From: Lachnospiraceae bacterium
GTDB lineage: Bacteria > Bacillota > Clostridia > Lachnospirales > Lachnospiraceae
NCBI GenBank assembly: GCA_021770755.1
Contig: JAETQI010000008.1
Location: 1-64,000, forward strand
Length of the DNA stretch: 64,000 nucleotides
Direction: 5' to 3'
This document shows positions 9,059 to 18,399 of this stretch, piece by piece. Every line of letters starts with the position of its first letter. Position 1 is the first letter of the stretch. Below the pieces are notes generated by a model. It had not been told where the DNA came from. It saw only the letters and a list, made by a program, of their open reading frames with translations, and searched no databases. The position numbers and the translations under genes are program-made.

Positions 9059-10726
9059 ATGATAAAAAGAAACAACAAAATCAAAAAAGGCGCATTGCTC
9101 ATGGCTGCTGTGGTAGCTGCGGCGGGCATCGCGACAGGATGTGGAAACAAGGACAATGGCGGCGCGGCACCAGAATCGCAGACCACCGCACAGGCGGACG
9201 CGTCCGGGAAGACGGAAACGGCCGCACCGGATACAGCGTTTTCTTATCCTGTTGCGGAAGGCGGCACGCTCAGCTACTGGGTGGAGTTAAATGCAAATGC
9301 GGCGGCGAACTACACCAGCCTCAACGACACGGAATTTGGAAAGAAGCTGCAGGAAAATACAGGGATCACGATCGAATTCCAGCATCCCGCAGTAGGGCAG
9401 GTGGCAGAGCAGTTTAACCTCCTCCTGTCGAACCGCACGCTTCCGGATATTATTGAGTATAGCTGGCTGACTTACGCGGGCGGACCGCAGAAAGCGATCG
9501 AGGACGGCGTTGTCCTTCCGCTAAATGATGTGATCGACAGCTACTGTCCGAACCTGAAAGCTTATCTGGAGGCAAATCCGGATGTGGACAAGATGATCAA
9601 GACAGACGACGGCACATATTACTGCTTTCCCTTTATCCGCGGCGGTGAAAAATTAAAGACAAGCACCGGGTTGATGCTAAGAGGGGACTGGCTGGAGGAG
9701 CTGGGCATGGAAGTGCCGACTACCATGGACGAGTGGCATGACGTGCTGACTGCATTTAAGGAGGAGAAGGGAGCGGCTGCACCTTTTACGTACTGGTACG
9801 GCAGCCAGGGACTGACAGATAACAATCCTTTTGCATACGCATATGGAGCACCCAGAAATTTCTATATAGGAGATGACGGCAGCGTTCATTACGGCGCTGT
9901 CGAGGACGGCTACAGGGAGTATCTCCAGACCATGAACCGCTGGATGAGCGAGGGACTGATCGATGTTGATCTGGCAACCCTGACAAACGACCAGGTCAGC
10001 GCTAAGATCACAAACGGGACGGCGGGAGCATCTTTTGGATGGTGCGGAAGCAGTCTTGGCACATGGACAGGCGCCGGCAGGACGACCGAGGAGGACTTCA
10101 CGCTCGTACCGGCTCCGTATCCTTCCGTGGAGAAAGGGACAAAACCTGAATTTGGCCAGAAGGATAATGACTTTGTCAACATGGGTTGTGCCGTGATCAC
10201 TACAAGCTGTGAGAACGTGGAGCTTGCGGCAAGACTGCTGGACTATGCTTACGGCGAGGAAGGCCACATGTTGTTTAACTTTGGCATCGAGGGCGTCAGC
10301 TATACGATGGAAAGCGGAGAACCGATCTACACGGATCTGATCCTCAAAAACCCGGATCTGTCCATCACTCATGCGATGAGCGGTTATATCAGGGCCAATT
10401 ACAACGGACCGTTCGTGCAGGATGAGGCGTATGCGGATCAGTATTACACGCTGGATGAGCAGAAGGAAGCCCTCGCGGTGTGGTCGGATACCAATGCGGA
10501 CAAGCATATTATCCCGCCTGTGACGCCGACTGTAGACGAGAGCAAGGAACAGGCACAGATCATGAATGAGATCAACACATACAGGGACGAAATGACCTTG
10601 AAGTTCATCCTGGGAAACAAGAGTTTTGATGAGTGGGACGACTATGTGGAGACGATCAAAGGCATGAGCCTTGACCGTGTTCTGGAGATCCAGAATGCTG
10701 CGCTTGAGAGATATCAGGAAAGATAA
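9059..10726 (+). CDS. extracellular sugar-binding lipoprotein of ABC importer
   Basis: A 555-aa solute-binding protein of the large LipO/YtcQ type (family 1). It has an N-terminal signal with lipobox GIATGC, so the mature Cys is lipidated and the protein is anchored outside the membrane; a short polar linker follows. The body has the usual binding-protein features (GGTLSYWVELNANA, NRTLPDIIEY, GVVLPLNDVIDSYCPNL, LRGDWLEELGMEVPTTMDEW). The start at 9059 has GGAGG 5 nt upstream and immediately precedes the basic signal-peptide start; an upstream in-frame ATG at 8912 would spoil the signal peptide. It is first in the operon with two permeases. No ATPase is encoded nearby, so a shared MsmK-type ATPase elsewhere is likely. 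Confidence 0.93.
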   Translation: MIKRNNKIKKGALLMAAVVAAAGIATGCGNKDNGGAAPESQTTAQADASGKTETAAPDTAFSYPVAEGGTLSYWVELNANAAANYTSLNDTEFGKKLQENTGITIEFQHPAVGQVAEQFNLLLSNRTLPDIIEYSWLTYAGGPQKAIEDGVVLPLNDVIDSYCPNLKAYLEANPDVDKMIKTDDGTYYCFPFIRGGEKLKTSTGLMLRGDWLEELGMEVPTTMDEWHDVLTAFKEEKGAAAPFTYWYGSQGLTDNNPFAYAYGAPRNFYIGDDGSVHYGAVEDGYREYLQTMNRWMSEGLIDVDLATLTNDQVSAKITNGTAGASFGWCGSSLGTWTGAGRTTEEDFTLVPAPYPSVEKGTKPEFGQKDNDFVNMGCAVITTSCENVELAARLLDYAYGEEGHMLFNFGIEGVSYTMESGEPIYTDLILKNPDLSITHAMSGYIRANYNGPFVQDEAYADQYYTLDEQKEALAVWSDTNADKHIIPPVTPTVDESKEQAQIMNEINTYRDEMTLKFILGNKSFDEWDDYVETIKGMSLDRVLEIQNAALERYQER

Positions 10727-10736
10727 GGAAAAAAGT

Positions 10737-11666
10737 ATGAAGACGAAAGAACGTGAAAGTTTTTGGATTCGGGTAAAAAAAGACTGGAAGAGAAACCGTT
10801 CTCTTTACCTGATGGTGCTGCCGGTGATCCTGTTTTATGTTTTGTTTCATTATAAGCCGATGTATGGAGCGCTCATCGCATTTCAGGATTACAACCCCAG
10901 GCTGGGATTTTCCGGCAGCGAATGGGTCGGATTCGACCAGTTTAACCGTTTCTTCACAAGCCCCTATTTTGGGCGGCTTGTGAAGAACACGCTCCTGCTG
11001 AGTGTGTACGGGATCCTGTTTGGTTTTCCGGCTCCGATCATTCTGGCGCTCCTGCTCAATGAACTGCGGGCGAAGCGCTTTAAGAAAACAGTCCAGACCA
11101 TCACATATCTGCCCCATTTTATCTCCCTGGTGGTAGTGACGGGCATCATCAAGGACTTTACGCAGAGCACGGGACTGATCAATGATATCATCGTCATGTT
11201 CGGAGGGGAGAGAAGCTCCCTGATCCAGAATCCGGCGCTGTACAGGACCATATATATCGTGTCGGACATCTGGCAGGGGATCGGCTGGGGTTCCATCATC
11301 TATCTGTCCGCTTTGTCCGGTGTGGACCAGCAGCTCTATGAGGCGGCATCCATCGACGGGGCGGGAAGGTGGAAGCAGTTGATCCACGTGACGCTTCCGG
11401 GAATCGCGCCGACCATCGTGATCATGCTGATCATGAGGATGGGGCAGCTACTGGGCACGGGATATGAGAAAACCATCCTGCTGTACAATGAGGCGACCTA
11501 TGAGACGGCGGATGTGATCGCTTCCTATATTTACAGGGTGGGTATCCTGGAGAGAAACTGGAGCTATTCCACAGCCATTGGTCTGTTCAACTCCGTGATC
11601 AACCTGGCGCTGCTGATCGTGACCAACAAGATCAGCAAGCGTGTCAGTGAGACCAGTCTTTGGTAG
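10737..11666 (+). CDS. ABC sugar transporter permease, LplB type
   Basis: A 309-aa inner-membrane permease with about six helices. The first is NRSLYLMVLPVILFYVLFHY; the EAA loop that docks the ATPase reads EAASIDGAGRWKQLIHVTLP. It belongs to the MalF/UgpA-like group that pairs with large LipO-type binding proteins. AAGGA lies 8 nt before the ATG at 10737, 10 nt after the binding-protein stop. It forms the channel with the next gene. Confidence 0.95.
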   Translation: MKTKERESFWIRVKKDWKRNRSLYLMVLPVILFYVLFHYKPMYGALIAFQDYNPRLGFSGSEWVGFDQFNRFFTSPYFGRLVKNTLLLSVYGILFGFPAPIILALLLNELRAKRFKKTVQTITYLPHFISLVVVTGIIKDFTQSTGLINDIIVMFGGERSSLIQNPALYRTIYIVSDIWQGIGWGSIIYLSALSGVDQQLYEAASIDGAGRWKQLIHVTLPGIAPTIVIMLIMRMGQLLGTGYEKTILLYNEATYETADVIASYIYRVGILERNWSYSTAIGLFNSVINLALLIVTNKISKRVSETSLW

Positions 11667-11678
11667 AGGAGGATGATT

Positions 11679-12578
11679 ATGAAAAGACAGGCAAAGAGCA
11701 CGATCCGGACATCGGCCGGGTCAAAGGTATTTGATGTGTGCAATGTTTTGATCCTGACGCTGCTGTCGCTGGTCTGCATTTATCCGGTATGGTATGTGCT
11801 GGCGGCATCCCTGAGTGAGAGCAGCCTGCTGATGCAGCATATAGGGCCTTTGTTAAAGCCTGTGGGATTTAGTTTCAGCGCGTACAAGGCGGTACTAAAA
11901 AATCCCATGATTCTGTCAGGCTATCTCAATACCCTAAAGATTCTGATACTTGGTCTGGCGACCAACATTGTGATGACGTCCCTGGGAGCGTACTTTTTAT
12001 CCAGGAAAGGCGTCCTGTGGAAAAAGCCGATCATGATCCTGATCACCATCACCATGTTCATCTCGGGCGGCATGATCCCCTTTTATCAGACACTGCAGGA
12101 TTTTCACCTGACGGACACCCACTGGGGACTGATCCTGCCCTTTATGATCAGCACTTACAATATGATCATCCTGAGAACCTCTTTTGAGAGCATTCCGGAG
12201 TCGCTGTGCGAGGCGGCAAGGATTGACGGGGCGGGGCACTGGAAGATCTTATTTTCCGTGATCCTGCCGCTGTCAAAGGCAATGCTGGCAGTGATGGTGC
12301 TCTACTACGGGGTGGGCATCTGGAATGGATGGTTCTGGGGTTCTACGATCCTCTCGGACCGCAGCATGTATCCGCTGCAGGTCGTTCTGAGAGAGATCCT
12401 GATGGCAAATGATACCTCCTCCATGACGGCAGGCGTGGCGGCAGGAGATGTGGAAGCGGTGGGCGCGACGATACGCTATGCGACGATCATTGTGGCGACC
12501 CTTCCGATCCTGTTCGTATATCCGTTCCTGCAGAAATACTTTACCAAGGGCGTTATGGTGGGAGCAGTGAAGGAGTGA
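11679..12578 (+). CDS. ABC sugar transporter permease, LplC/YtcP type
   Basis: A 299-aa permease, MalG/UgpE-like, with about six membrane helices (the first is VFDVCNVLILTLLSLVCIYP) and an EAA loop EAARIDGAGHWKILFSVILP. The ATG at 11679 has AGGAGG 6 nt upstream; the ATG at 11673 directly abuts that site and is less likely. It follows the LplB-type gene by 12 nt and is the second half of the import channel. Confidence 0.95.
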   Translation: MKRQAKSTIRTSAGSKVFDVCNVLILTLLSLVCIYPVWYVLAASLSESSLLMQHIGPLLKPVGFSFSAYKAVLKNPMILSGYLNTLKILILGLATNIVMTSLGAYFLSRKGVLWKKPIMILITITMFISGGMIPFYQTLQDFHLTDTHWGLILPFMISTYNMIILRTSFESIPESLCEAARIDGAGHWKILFSVILPLSKAMLAVMVLYYGVGIWNGWFWGSTILSDRSMYPLQVVLREILMANDTSSMTAGVAAGDVEAVGATIRYATIIVATLPILFVYPFLQKYFTKGVMVGAVKE

Positions 12579-12584
12579 TGCGGC

Positions 12585-14405
12585 ATGAACAGAAGAAAAG
12601 TACAGGAGATCCGGGAGCACTGGCAGCAGTTTCGTCAGCAGGTCGCTCAGACCGGAGAAATGCTGCGCGGACGCAGCATGCCGGAGCTGACAAAGGAGCT
12701 GTTTGGATTATATGAAGAGACAGGCAACAGGCTGATCTACGAGAATGAATATTTTGAGAGAAGGCGGTTTCTCGCTGTCTTTGGCCTGCTGTCCATCTGG
12801 TATGAAAGGGAGGAGGACCTGTGCAAGCTGGAGGAGGTGATCCGCGAGATCTGCCTGGAGGAGACGTGGGCGCTTCCTGCCCATGTAAACCGGCAGGAGA
12901 AGGACTGGCAGAGAACGGTGGATCTGTTTGCCTGCGAGACCGGGCAGGCGCTTGCACAGATCGTTACAGAACTGTCCGGGAAGCTGGATGCGGCGCTGGC
13001 AGGGCAGGTGCGCAGTCTGGTCGTTCACCGCCTGCTCGACGCTTATATGGAGAAGGAAAAGGGAGCATGGCGGTGGGAATCCATGTACAATAACTGGGTA
13101 GCCGTGTGCGCGGGGTGTCTGGGAAGCATGGCACTCTGCCTCCTGCAGGAGGAACCCCTGAGACAGAAGCAGATCGTAGACAGGGTGATCAGTACCCTGC
13201 CGGATTATCTGAAAGGTATGTGTGACGACGGCACCTGTCCGGAGGGAATGAGCTATTTTACCTACGGCATGGTGTACTATACGGGATTTGCCGAGCAGTT
13301 GAAGGCGCACACAAAGGGCGGGGTGTGCCTGCTGGAGCAGGAGAAGGTGCGCCGGATCGCGCAGTTTCAGCAGAAATGCTATCTGACAGGGGGGATTACC
13401 GTCAGCTTTTCCGATGGAAACAGTCACGACCGCTTCCGGCTGGGGCTGACCTGCTGTCTGGCGGAGATGATAGACGGCGTGGAGATCCCGCCAGTGTCCG
13501 CGGCTATGGGATTTGAGGACGACCATTGCTACCGGTTCATGGCAAATTATCAGGATGACTGCTGGGTGCGCCGGTATCTGGAAAAGCTTGAGAAAGAGGC
13601 GGCATCGGATGCCGGGGAGGAGCAGGCAGCGTGGTTTGCCCTTCTGCCGGACGCCCAGTGGGCAGTCTGGAAAAACGACGGACTGGATATGGCGGTCAAG
13701 GGCGGTCATAACGGCGAGCCTCACAATCACAATGATGTGGGAAGCCTGATGTTTGCCGCGGACGGCGAGATCTTCCTGAGTGATCTGGGGTGCGGGGAAT
13801 ATGATCAGAAATATTTTGCAGATGAAACCCGCTATACGATCCTGTGCAACCGCTCCTTTGGACACAGCGTGCCCATTTTAAACGGCCAGGAGCAGAAGAC
13901 GGGCAGGGAATACGGCGCCGCCTGCTTTACAGGGGATGCGGATGGGCGTGTCACGCTGGAATACGGCGGAGCCTACGGCAGCAGCAGGAGACTGGAGCGG
14001 ATCGTGACCTTTCGGAAAGGTGCGCGGGATTTCATGCTGGAGGACAGGGCGTCGGACATGGGACAGCAGGACTGGCTGGAGGAGAACTTTGTGACACAGA
14101 CAGAGCCTGTGATCACAGGCTGCCGGATCTGCATTCCGGGCAAAAAGGGAATGCTGACGCTGACAGCAGAGGGCGCACAGGACATTGTGGTACACAAAGA
14201 CGTATTTGTCAATCACAGGGGAAAGGACGAGGACGTGTGGCTGACCAGGTTCCGGGTAACGAGGCAGGGAACCATGGCGGTATGCAGGATCCATGGAGAA
14301 TACGAGGCGATAGAGAAGATAAAGACGATAGAGAAGATAAAGACGATAGAGACGATAGAGATGACAGAGATGACAGAGAAAGGAGAAGCAGGATGCAGAC
14401 AATAG
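12585..14405 (+). CDS. heparinase II/III-family polysaccharide lyase-like protein, intracellular
   Basis: A 606-aa protein with an alpha-helical toroid N-terminus and a heparinase II/III beta-sandwich. The diagnostic stretch near residues 370-400 contains GGHNGEPHNHNDVGSLMFAA and FLSDLGCGEYD, with the paired His and Asn of the family; GNSHDRFR and PEGMSYFTYGMVYY are in the helical part. The family cleaves uronate-containing polysaccharides by beta-elimination, leaving an unsaturated uronate at the new end. There is no signal peptide, so it should act on imported oligosaccharides. It follows the permease by 6 nt, and its end overlaps the GH88 start by 13 nt. The last ~30 residues (IEKIKT, IETIEM, TEMTEK) come from a 9-bp DNA repeat and are probably a non-functional tail. 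Exact substrate unknown. Confidence 0.85.
   Translation: MNRRKVQEIREHWQQFRQQVAQTGEMLRGRSMPELTKELFGLYEETGNRLIYENEYFERRRFLAVFGLLSIWYEREEDLCKLEEVIREICLEETWALPAHVNRQEKDWQRTVDLFACETGQALAQIVTELSGKLDAALAGQVRSLVVHRLLDAYMEKEKGAWRWESMYNNWVAVCAGCLGSMALCLLQEEPLRQKQIVDRVISTLPDYLKGMCDDGTCPEGMSYFTYGMVYYTGFAEQLKAHTKGGVCLLEQEKVRRIAQFQQKCYLTGGITVSFSDGNSHDRFRLGLTCCLAEMIDGVEIPPVSAAMGFEDDHCYRFMANYQDDCWVRRYLEKLEKEAASDAGEEQAAWFALLPDAQWAVWKNDGLDMAVKGGHNGEPHNHNDVGSLMFAADGEIFLSDLGCGEYDQKYFADETRYTILCNRSFGHSVPILNGQEQKTGREYGAACFTGDADGRVTLEYGGAYGSSRRLERIVTFRKGARDFMLEDRASDMGQQDWLEENFVTQTEPVITGCRICIPGKKGMLTLTAEGAQDIVVHKDVFVNHRGKDEDVWLTRFRVTRQGTMAVCRIHGEYEAIEKIKTIEKIKTIETIEMTEMTEKGEAGCRQ
14309..14380 (+). repeat. 9-bp microsatellite in lyase 3' end
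   Basis: Eight units of a GATAGAGAN/GACAGAGAN type 9-mer; the first four form two perfect 18-bp repeats (14309-14326 and 14327-14344). The unit is a multiple of three, so copy-number change would lengthen or shorten the lyase tail without frameshift. The array ends next to the GH88 ribosome site AGGAG at 14381. Confidence 0.85.
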
Positions 14406-15568
14406 AGAGACTGCTGACATACCCGGAGATAACAGCCGGCGAGGCAGAGCGGCTGCGCGGGCACGCGGCAGACATCATAGAAGGGAATCTGGAGCAGTTT
14501 ACAGATGCTTTCCAGCCTTCGAACAGCACGAACGGATTTTATACGCCGTCCGGCAACACGACATGGACCACCGGATTCTGGACGGGAGAGATCTGGCTCG
14601 CCTATGAGAAAACAGGAAGCAGCCGGCTTAGGGCAGCGGGGGAGAGACAGGTGGAAAGCTTTCTGGAGAGGATCAGAAACAAGGTGGACGTAGCCCACCA
14701 TGACATGGGGTTTCTCTATTCTCCCTCCTGCGTGGCGGCATGGAAGCTGACTGGCAATGAGCATGCCAGGGAGGCGGCGGTTCTGGCGGCCGACAATCTG
14801 ATGGAGCGTTTTCAGGAAAAGGGCGGATTCTTCCAGGCATGGGGAGCGCTCGGGGCGGAGGACAATTATCGTCTGATCATAGACTGCCTGCTGAACATGC
14901 CGCTGCTGTTCTGGGCAGGCGATGTCACAGGGAACCCGGACTACAGGCAGAAAGCCGCGATACATATCCAGAATGCGATGAAATATGTGATCCGCCCTGA
15001 TCACTCCACCTATCACACCTATTTCTTTGATCCGGCGACGGGGGAACCCCGAAAGGGAGTGACCCATCAGGGCTACCGCGACGGCTCGGCATGGGCGAGA
15101 GGACAGGCATGGGGGATTTACGGTGCGGCGCTGAGCTATTCCAGATTAAAGAACCCGGAGTACATTGATATTTTTGAGAAGCTCACGGACTTCTTTCTCA
15201 CGCATCTGCCGGAGGATCTGGTCCCGTACTGGGATTTTGATTTCCAGGATGGCAGTGATGAGCCAAGGGACTCCTCCGCGGCGGCGGCAGCGGCCTGCGG
15301 TATGCTGGAAATGGCAAAGCACCTGTCTGAACAGAAGGCGCAGTATTACAGAAGCATGGCTGCGCGCCTCGTCCGGGCGCTGGCAGAGCACTGTGCAGTG
15401 CGCGACAGCAGAGAGTCAAACGGTCTGCTGCTGCACGGGACGTATGCAAAAAGCTCTCCGTATAATACATGTCCGGATCTGGGCGTGGACGAATGTACTT
15501 CGTGGGGGGATTACTACTACATGGAAGCACTGACCAGACTGACGACAGACTGGGATCCTTACTGGTAG
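14393..15568 (+). CDS. glycoside hydrolase family 88, unsaturated uronyl hydrolase
   Basis: A 391-aa cytoplasmic enzyme of the GH88/GH105 alpha/alpha-barrel group that hydrates and removes the unsaturated uronate left by a lyase. Visible family features are NTTWTTGFWTGEIWLAY near the N-terminus, the catalytic-region Asp in VDVAHHDMGFLYSPSC and in EDNYRLIIDCLLNMPLL, then GYRDGSAWARGQAWGIYG and DSSAAAAAACGMLE. There is no signal peptide. AGGAG lies 7 nt before the ATG, and 13 nt overlap the lyase gene, indicating translational coupling. Lyase plus GH88 is the classic route for glycosaminoglycan or other uronate oligosaccharides; which one is not decided here. The following 240 bp hold a hairpin and a promoter. 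Confidence 0.93.
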   Translation: MQTIERLLTYPEITAGEAERLRGHAADIIEGNLEQFTDAFQPSNSTNGFYTPSGNTTWTTGFWTGEIWLAYEKTGSSRLRAAGERQVESFLERIRNKVDVAHHDMGFLYSPSCVAAWKLTGNEHAREAAVLAADNLMERFQEKGGFFQAWGALGAEDNYRLIIDCLLNMPLLFWAGDVTGNPDYRQKAAIHIQNAMKYVIRPDHSTYHTYFFDPATGEPRKGVTHQGYRDGSAWARGQAWGIYGAALSYSRLKNPEYIDIFEKLTDFFLTHLPEDLVPYWDFDFQDGSDEPRDSSAAAAAACGMLEMAKHLSEQKAQYYRSMAARLVRALAEHCAVRDSRESNGLLLHGTYAKSSPYNTCPDLGVDECTSWGDYYYMEALTRLTTDWDPYW

Positions 15569-15595
15569 GGAATTGTACGAAAAGATCGTCTGAGG

Positions 15596-15660
15596 ACTGC
15601 CTCTATCCTGCGGTGAACCACACTGGACTGACTGGTTCACTGCAGGATAGGGGCAGTTTT
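15596..15660 (+). terminator. long hairpin terminator of the carbohydrate operon
   Basis: Arms of about 25 nt (15596-15620 against 15633-15657) pair almost fully: ACTGCC/GGCAGT, TATCCTGC/GCAGGATA, GTGAACCA/TGGTTCAC, with a 12-nt loop and TTTT after the stem. It is longer than a usual terminator. Confidence 0.75.
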
Positions 15661-15704
15661 GCATTGGATCTGTCCGATCACAGGCAAGGGGAATAACCTC
15701 TATA

Positions 15705-15733
15705 TTGACGGGATTGTAGGCATATGATATTAT
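15705..15733 (+). promoter_or_regulatory. promoter of GAF/PAS hybrid kinase
   Basis: TTGACG, 17-nt spacer, TATTAT: five of six matches in each hexamer. The leader to the ATG at 15812 is about 70 nt. Confidence 0.7.
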
Positions 15734-15811
15734 GATACAGACGTTGCTGACATTTGCGGTGAAGCGACATGGTGACAAAGTGAGACTATGCCGATAATGG
15801 AGGGAAAGCGT

Positions 15812-18367
15812 ATGGATTATTCCAGGGAATTTAAGGAGGAAGAGCGCGTGCAGGACAGTGATATGCAGAGCGTTCAGAATCTCGAGACCGTCATCAATGA
15901 GGGGCTTCGTGTCGCCCTGCTCGAGGAGACGCCGGATCAGTCGCTGGCGGTGCTGCTGGAGCATCTGGGAAAAGCACTGAAAGGAGACCGTACTTATATA
16001 TTTGAGCAGAACGCGGCCGGCTGTGACGATAATACATATGAGTGGGTGGCAGACGGGGTTCAGCCCGAGAAGGAAAATCTCCAGAACGTTTCTCCGGAGG
16101 TGTGTGCGAGCTGGTATCGGAATTTCAGCATCGGCAGGCACATCGTCATTGAAGATCTGGAGGAGATCCGGGAGACGGATCCGCTCCAGTATGAGAACCT
16201 GAAACAGCAGAACATTCATTCGCTTGTGGTGGTTCCCCTTTATAATGGCAAAAAGGTCATTGGCTTTTACGGCGTGGACAATCCGCCGGTGAAATCATTG
16301 GAATATGCGTCGAATATGCTGCAGACGGCGGCATATTTTATCGTGTCCTCCCTGAAACGGCGCAATCTGGTCCGGGAGATCCAGAACCGGAGCTACAATG
16401 TCCTCCATGCGCTCAGTGTGGATTACTTAGGTATCTATCAGGTGAACCTTGACACGGGCGGATGCGAGGTATTCCGGAACAGCAGCCGCATGGAGATGGA
16501 CTGGGCGGTATGGTTTGGGAACGGCTATCAGCCGGCGATGGAACAATATATATCCCGGTATGTCGTCCTGCGTGACCAGGAGCGGCTCCGCACGGTCACA
16601 AGAAAGGACTATGTGCTCGCCCAGCTAAGGCTCAAAAAGAAATTTTCCGTCCGCTACCAGGTGAAAGACAGTTCTTCCGGATTAAAGCATATGGAGATCC
16701 ATTTTTCCGCCACGGAGAAGACACAGGAAGAGAACTGTGTGATCTTTGCCCAGCGCGATATCAATGCCGTCGTGGAGCAGGAGGAGAAGTACAAGCTCGA
16801 GGCGAGGCAAAGCCTGGAGGATATTCTTGAGGGTGCAAGGACCGGGATCTGGACGATCGAGCTGGAAGAGGGATGCGAGCCAAGGATGTATGCGGACCGG
16901 ACCATGCGGATCCTTCTTGGCGTGTCGGACGAGATCGGCCCGGAAGCGTGTTATCGCCACTGGTTTGAAAATATCGAGCCGGACTATGTGGAGATGGTTC
17001 AGGAGACGGTCGAAGAGATATTGAAGACTGGGCGCTCCGAGGTGATCTATCCGTGGAACCATCCGGAGCTTGGGAAGATCTATGTCCGCTGCGGCGGTGT
17101 GCCGGACAAGACATTCAAGAAACCGGGTGTCAGCCTGAACGGATACCATCAGGATATCACAGAGATCATGGTGACAAGGAAGAAACAGGAGCAGGCGATC
17201 ATGGAGCTGCTGGAGAAGGTGCGGAAAGCAAATGCGGCAAAGAGTGAATTTCTTTCCCATATGTCACACGATCTGCGCACGCCCATCAACGGGATTCTGG
17301 GTATGCTGGCGATCATGGAGAAAAGCCAGCAGGATCAAGCGCAGCAGGGAGCGTGCCGGAAGAAGATCCGGGTGTCTACGGAGCATCTGCTGTCTCTGGT
17401 AAACGATGTTCTCCAGGTCAGCAAACTGGAAAGCGGGCGGCCTACGGCTGTGGAGGAACCGTTTGAACTCCATGATGCGTTGGAGGACTGCATCACGATC
17501 CTGTCGCCGCGGGCACAGGAGAGGGAGATCCGGCTGGTGCTGCAGACAGACGACGTGAAGCACAACAGGCTGATCGGCAATCCCCTGCACCTGAAACAGA
17601 TCCTGATGAATGTGATCGACAATGCCCTCAAGTATAATCACCCGCGGGGTTCGGTGGTAGTGAAGGTGAGGGAGACCGGATATCAGGACGGGACCGCGGA
17701 TTACCGGTTCATGGTAGAAGATACCGGGATCGGTATCGGAGAGGAATTCAAAAAACATATTTTCGAGCCTTTTACGCAGGAACAGCAAGGTGCAAGAACC
17801 CACTATAACGGTACCGGGCTTGGTATGTCCATCGTGAAGAAACTGATAGATCAGATGAAGGGAAGCATAGAGATCGACAGTCAGATCGGCAGGGGAAGTG
17901 TGGTGCGGATCGCCCTGCCTCTCCGGGTTGACGGGACATGGAGTGCGCAGCCCGCGGATGAGGAGCAGAATTGGAAGAACGGTATTGCCGGTATGCGTGT
18001 CCTGCTGGTTGAGGACAATGAGATCAACTGTGAGATCGTGGAATTCATGCTTCAGGATGCAAAGGCGGAGGTCGTGACTGCACACGATGGAAAAGCTGCA
18101 GTGGACACATTTGCGGCGTCCGAACCGGGAACGTTTGACTGCGTGCTCATGGATCTGATGATGCCGGTCATGAGCGGATATGAGGCGACCCGTGTGATCC
18201 GCGGCCTCGACCGGGCGGATGCGCAGACAGTGCCCATCATAGCATTGTCCGCGAACACATTTGCGGAGGATATCGCACTGGCAAAGGATGCCGGGATGAA
18301 TGAGCATCTGGCGAAGCCGGTGGACATCAATAAAATGTACAAGCTCATGAGCCAATTGCGGCGCTGA
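15812..18367 (+). CDS. cytoplasmic hybrid histidine kinase (GAF-PAS-HisKA-HATPase-REC)
   Basis: An 851-aa soluble kinase with no membrane helix. The N-terminal GAF-like domain covers about 20-190 (GKALKGDRTYIFEQNAAG, LVVVPLYNGKKVIGFYGVDN), followed by PAS-like regions to about 450. The HisKA box is FLSHMSHDLRTPINGILGML, the ATPase motifs are NVIDNALKYN, DTGIGIG and GTGLGMSIVKKL, and the C-terminal receiver has VLLVEDNEINCEIV, phospho-acceptor Asp in VLMDLMMPVMSGYEATR, and Lys in LAKPVDI. No output domain is present, so the signal must leave through an HPt protein or unlinked regulator. GGAGGG lies 7 nt before the ATG at 15812; an ATG at 15788 is less well placed. A second hybrid kinase follows 32 nt later. 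Confidence 0.92.
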   Translation: MDYSREFKEEERVQDSDMQSVQNLETVINEGLRVALLEETPDQSLAVLLEHLGKALKGDRTYIFEQNAAGCDDNTYEWVADGVQPEKENLQNVSPEVCASWYRNFSIGRHIVIEDLEEIRETDPLQYENLKQQNIHSLVVVPLYNGKKVIGFYGVDNPPVKSLEYASNMLQTAAYFIVSSLKRRNLVREIQNRSYNVLHALSVDYLGIYQVNLDTGGCEVFRNSSRMEMDWAVWFGNGYQPAMEQYISRYVVLRDQERLRTVTRKDYVLAQLRLKKKFSVRYQVKDSSSGLKHMEIHFSATEKTQEENCVIFAQRDINAVVEQEEKYKLEARQSLEDILEGARTGIWTIELEEGCEPRMYADRTMRILLGVSDEIGPEACYRHWFENIEPDYVEMVQETVEEILKTGRSEVIYPWNHPELGKIYVRCGGVPDKTFKKPGVSLNGYHQDITEIMVTRKKQEQAIMELLEKVRKANAAKSEFLSHMSHDLRTPINGILGMLAIMEKSQQDQAQQGACRKKIRVSTEHLLSLVNDVLQVSKLESGRPTAVEEPFELHDALEDCITILSPRAQEREIRLVLQTDDVKHNRLIGNPLHLKQILMNVIDNALKYNHPRGSVVVKVRETGYQDGTADYRFMVEDTGIGIGEEFKKHIFEPFTQEQQGARTHYNGTGLGMSIVKKLIDQMKGSIEIDSQIGRGSVVRIALPLRVDGTWSAQPADEEQNWKNGIAGMRVLLVEDNEINCEIVEFMLQDAKAEVVTAHDGKAAVDTFAASEPGTFDCVLMDLMMPVMSGYEATRVIRGLDRADAQTVPIIALSANTFAEDIALAKDAGMNEHLAKPVDINKMYKLMSQLRR

Positions 18368-18399
18368 TGAGACGGATATAAAGTGTGGAGAGGAAAAGT

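Noticed and set aside
12708-13865. 385-aa open frame antisense to the heparinase-family gene
   Set aside because: Complement of a clear coding region, no family features and no ribosome site.
13844-14392. In-frame upstream extension of the GH88 gene
   Set aside because: The extra residues are the wrong frame of the lyase gene; GH88 features begin at 14393 with a good ribosome site.
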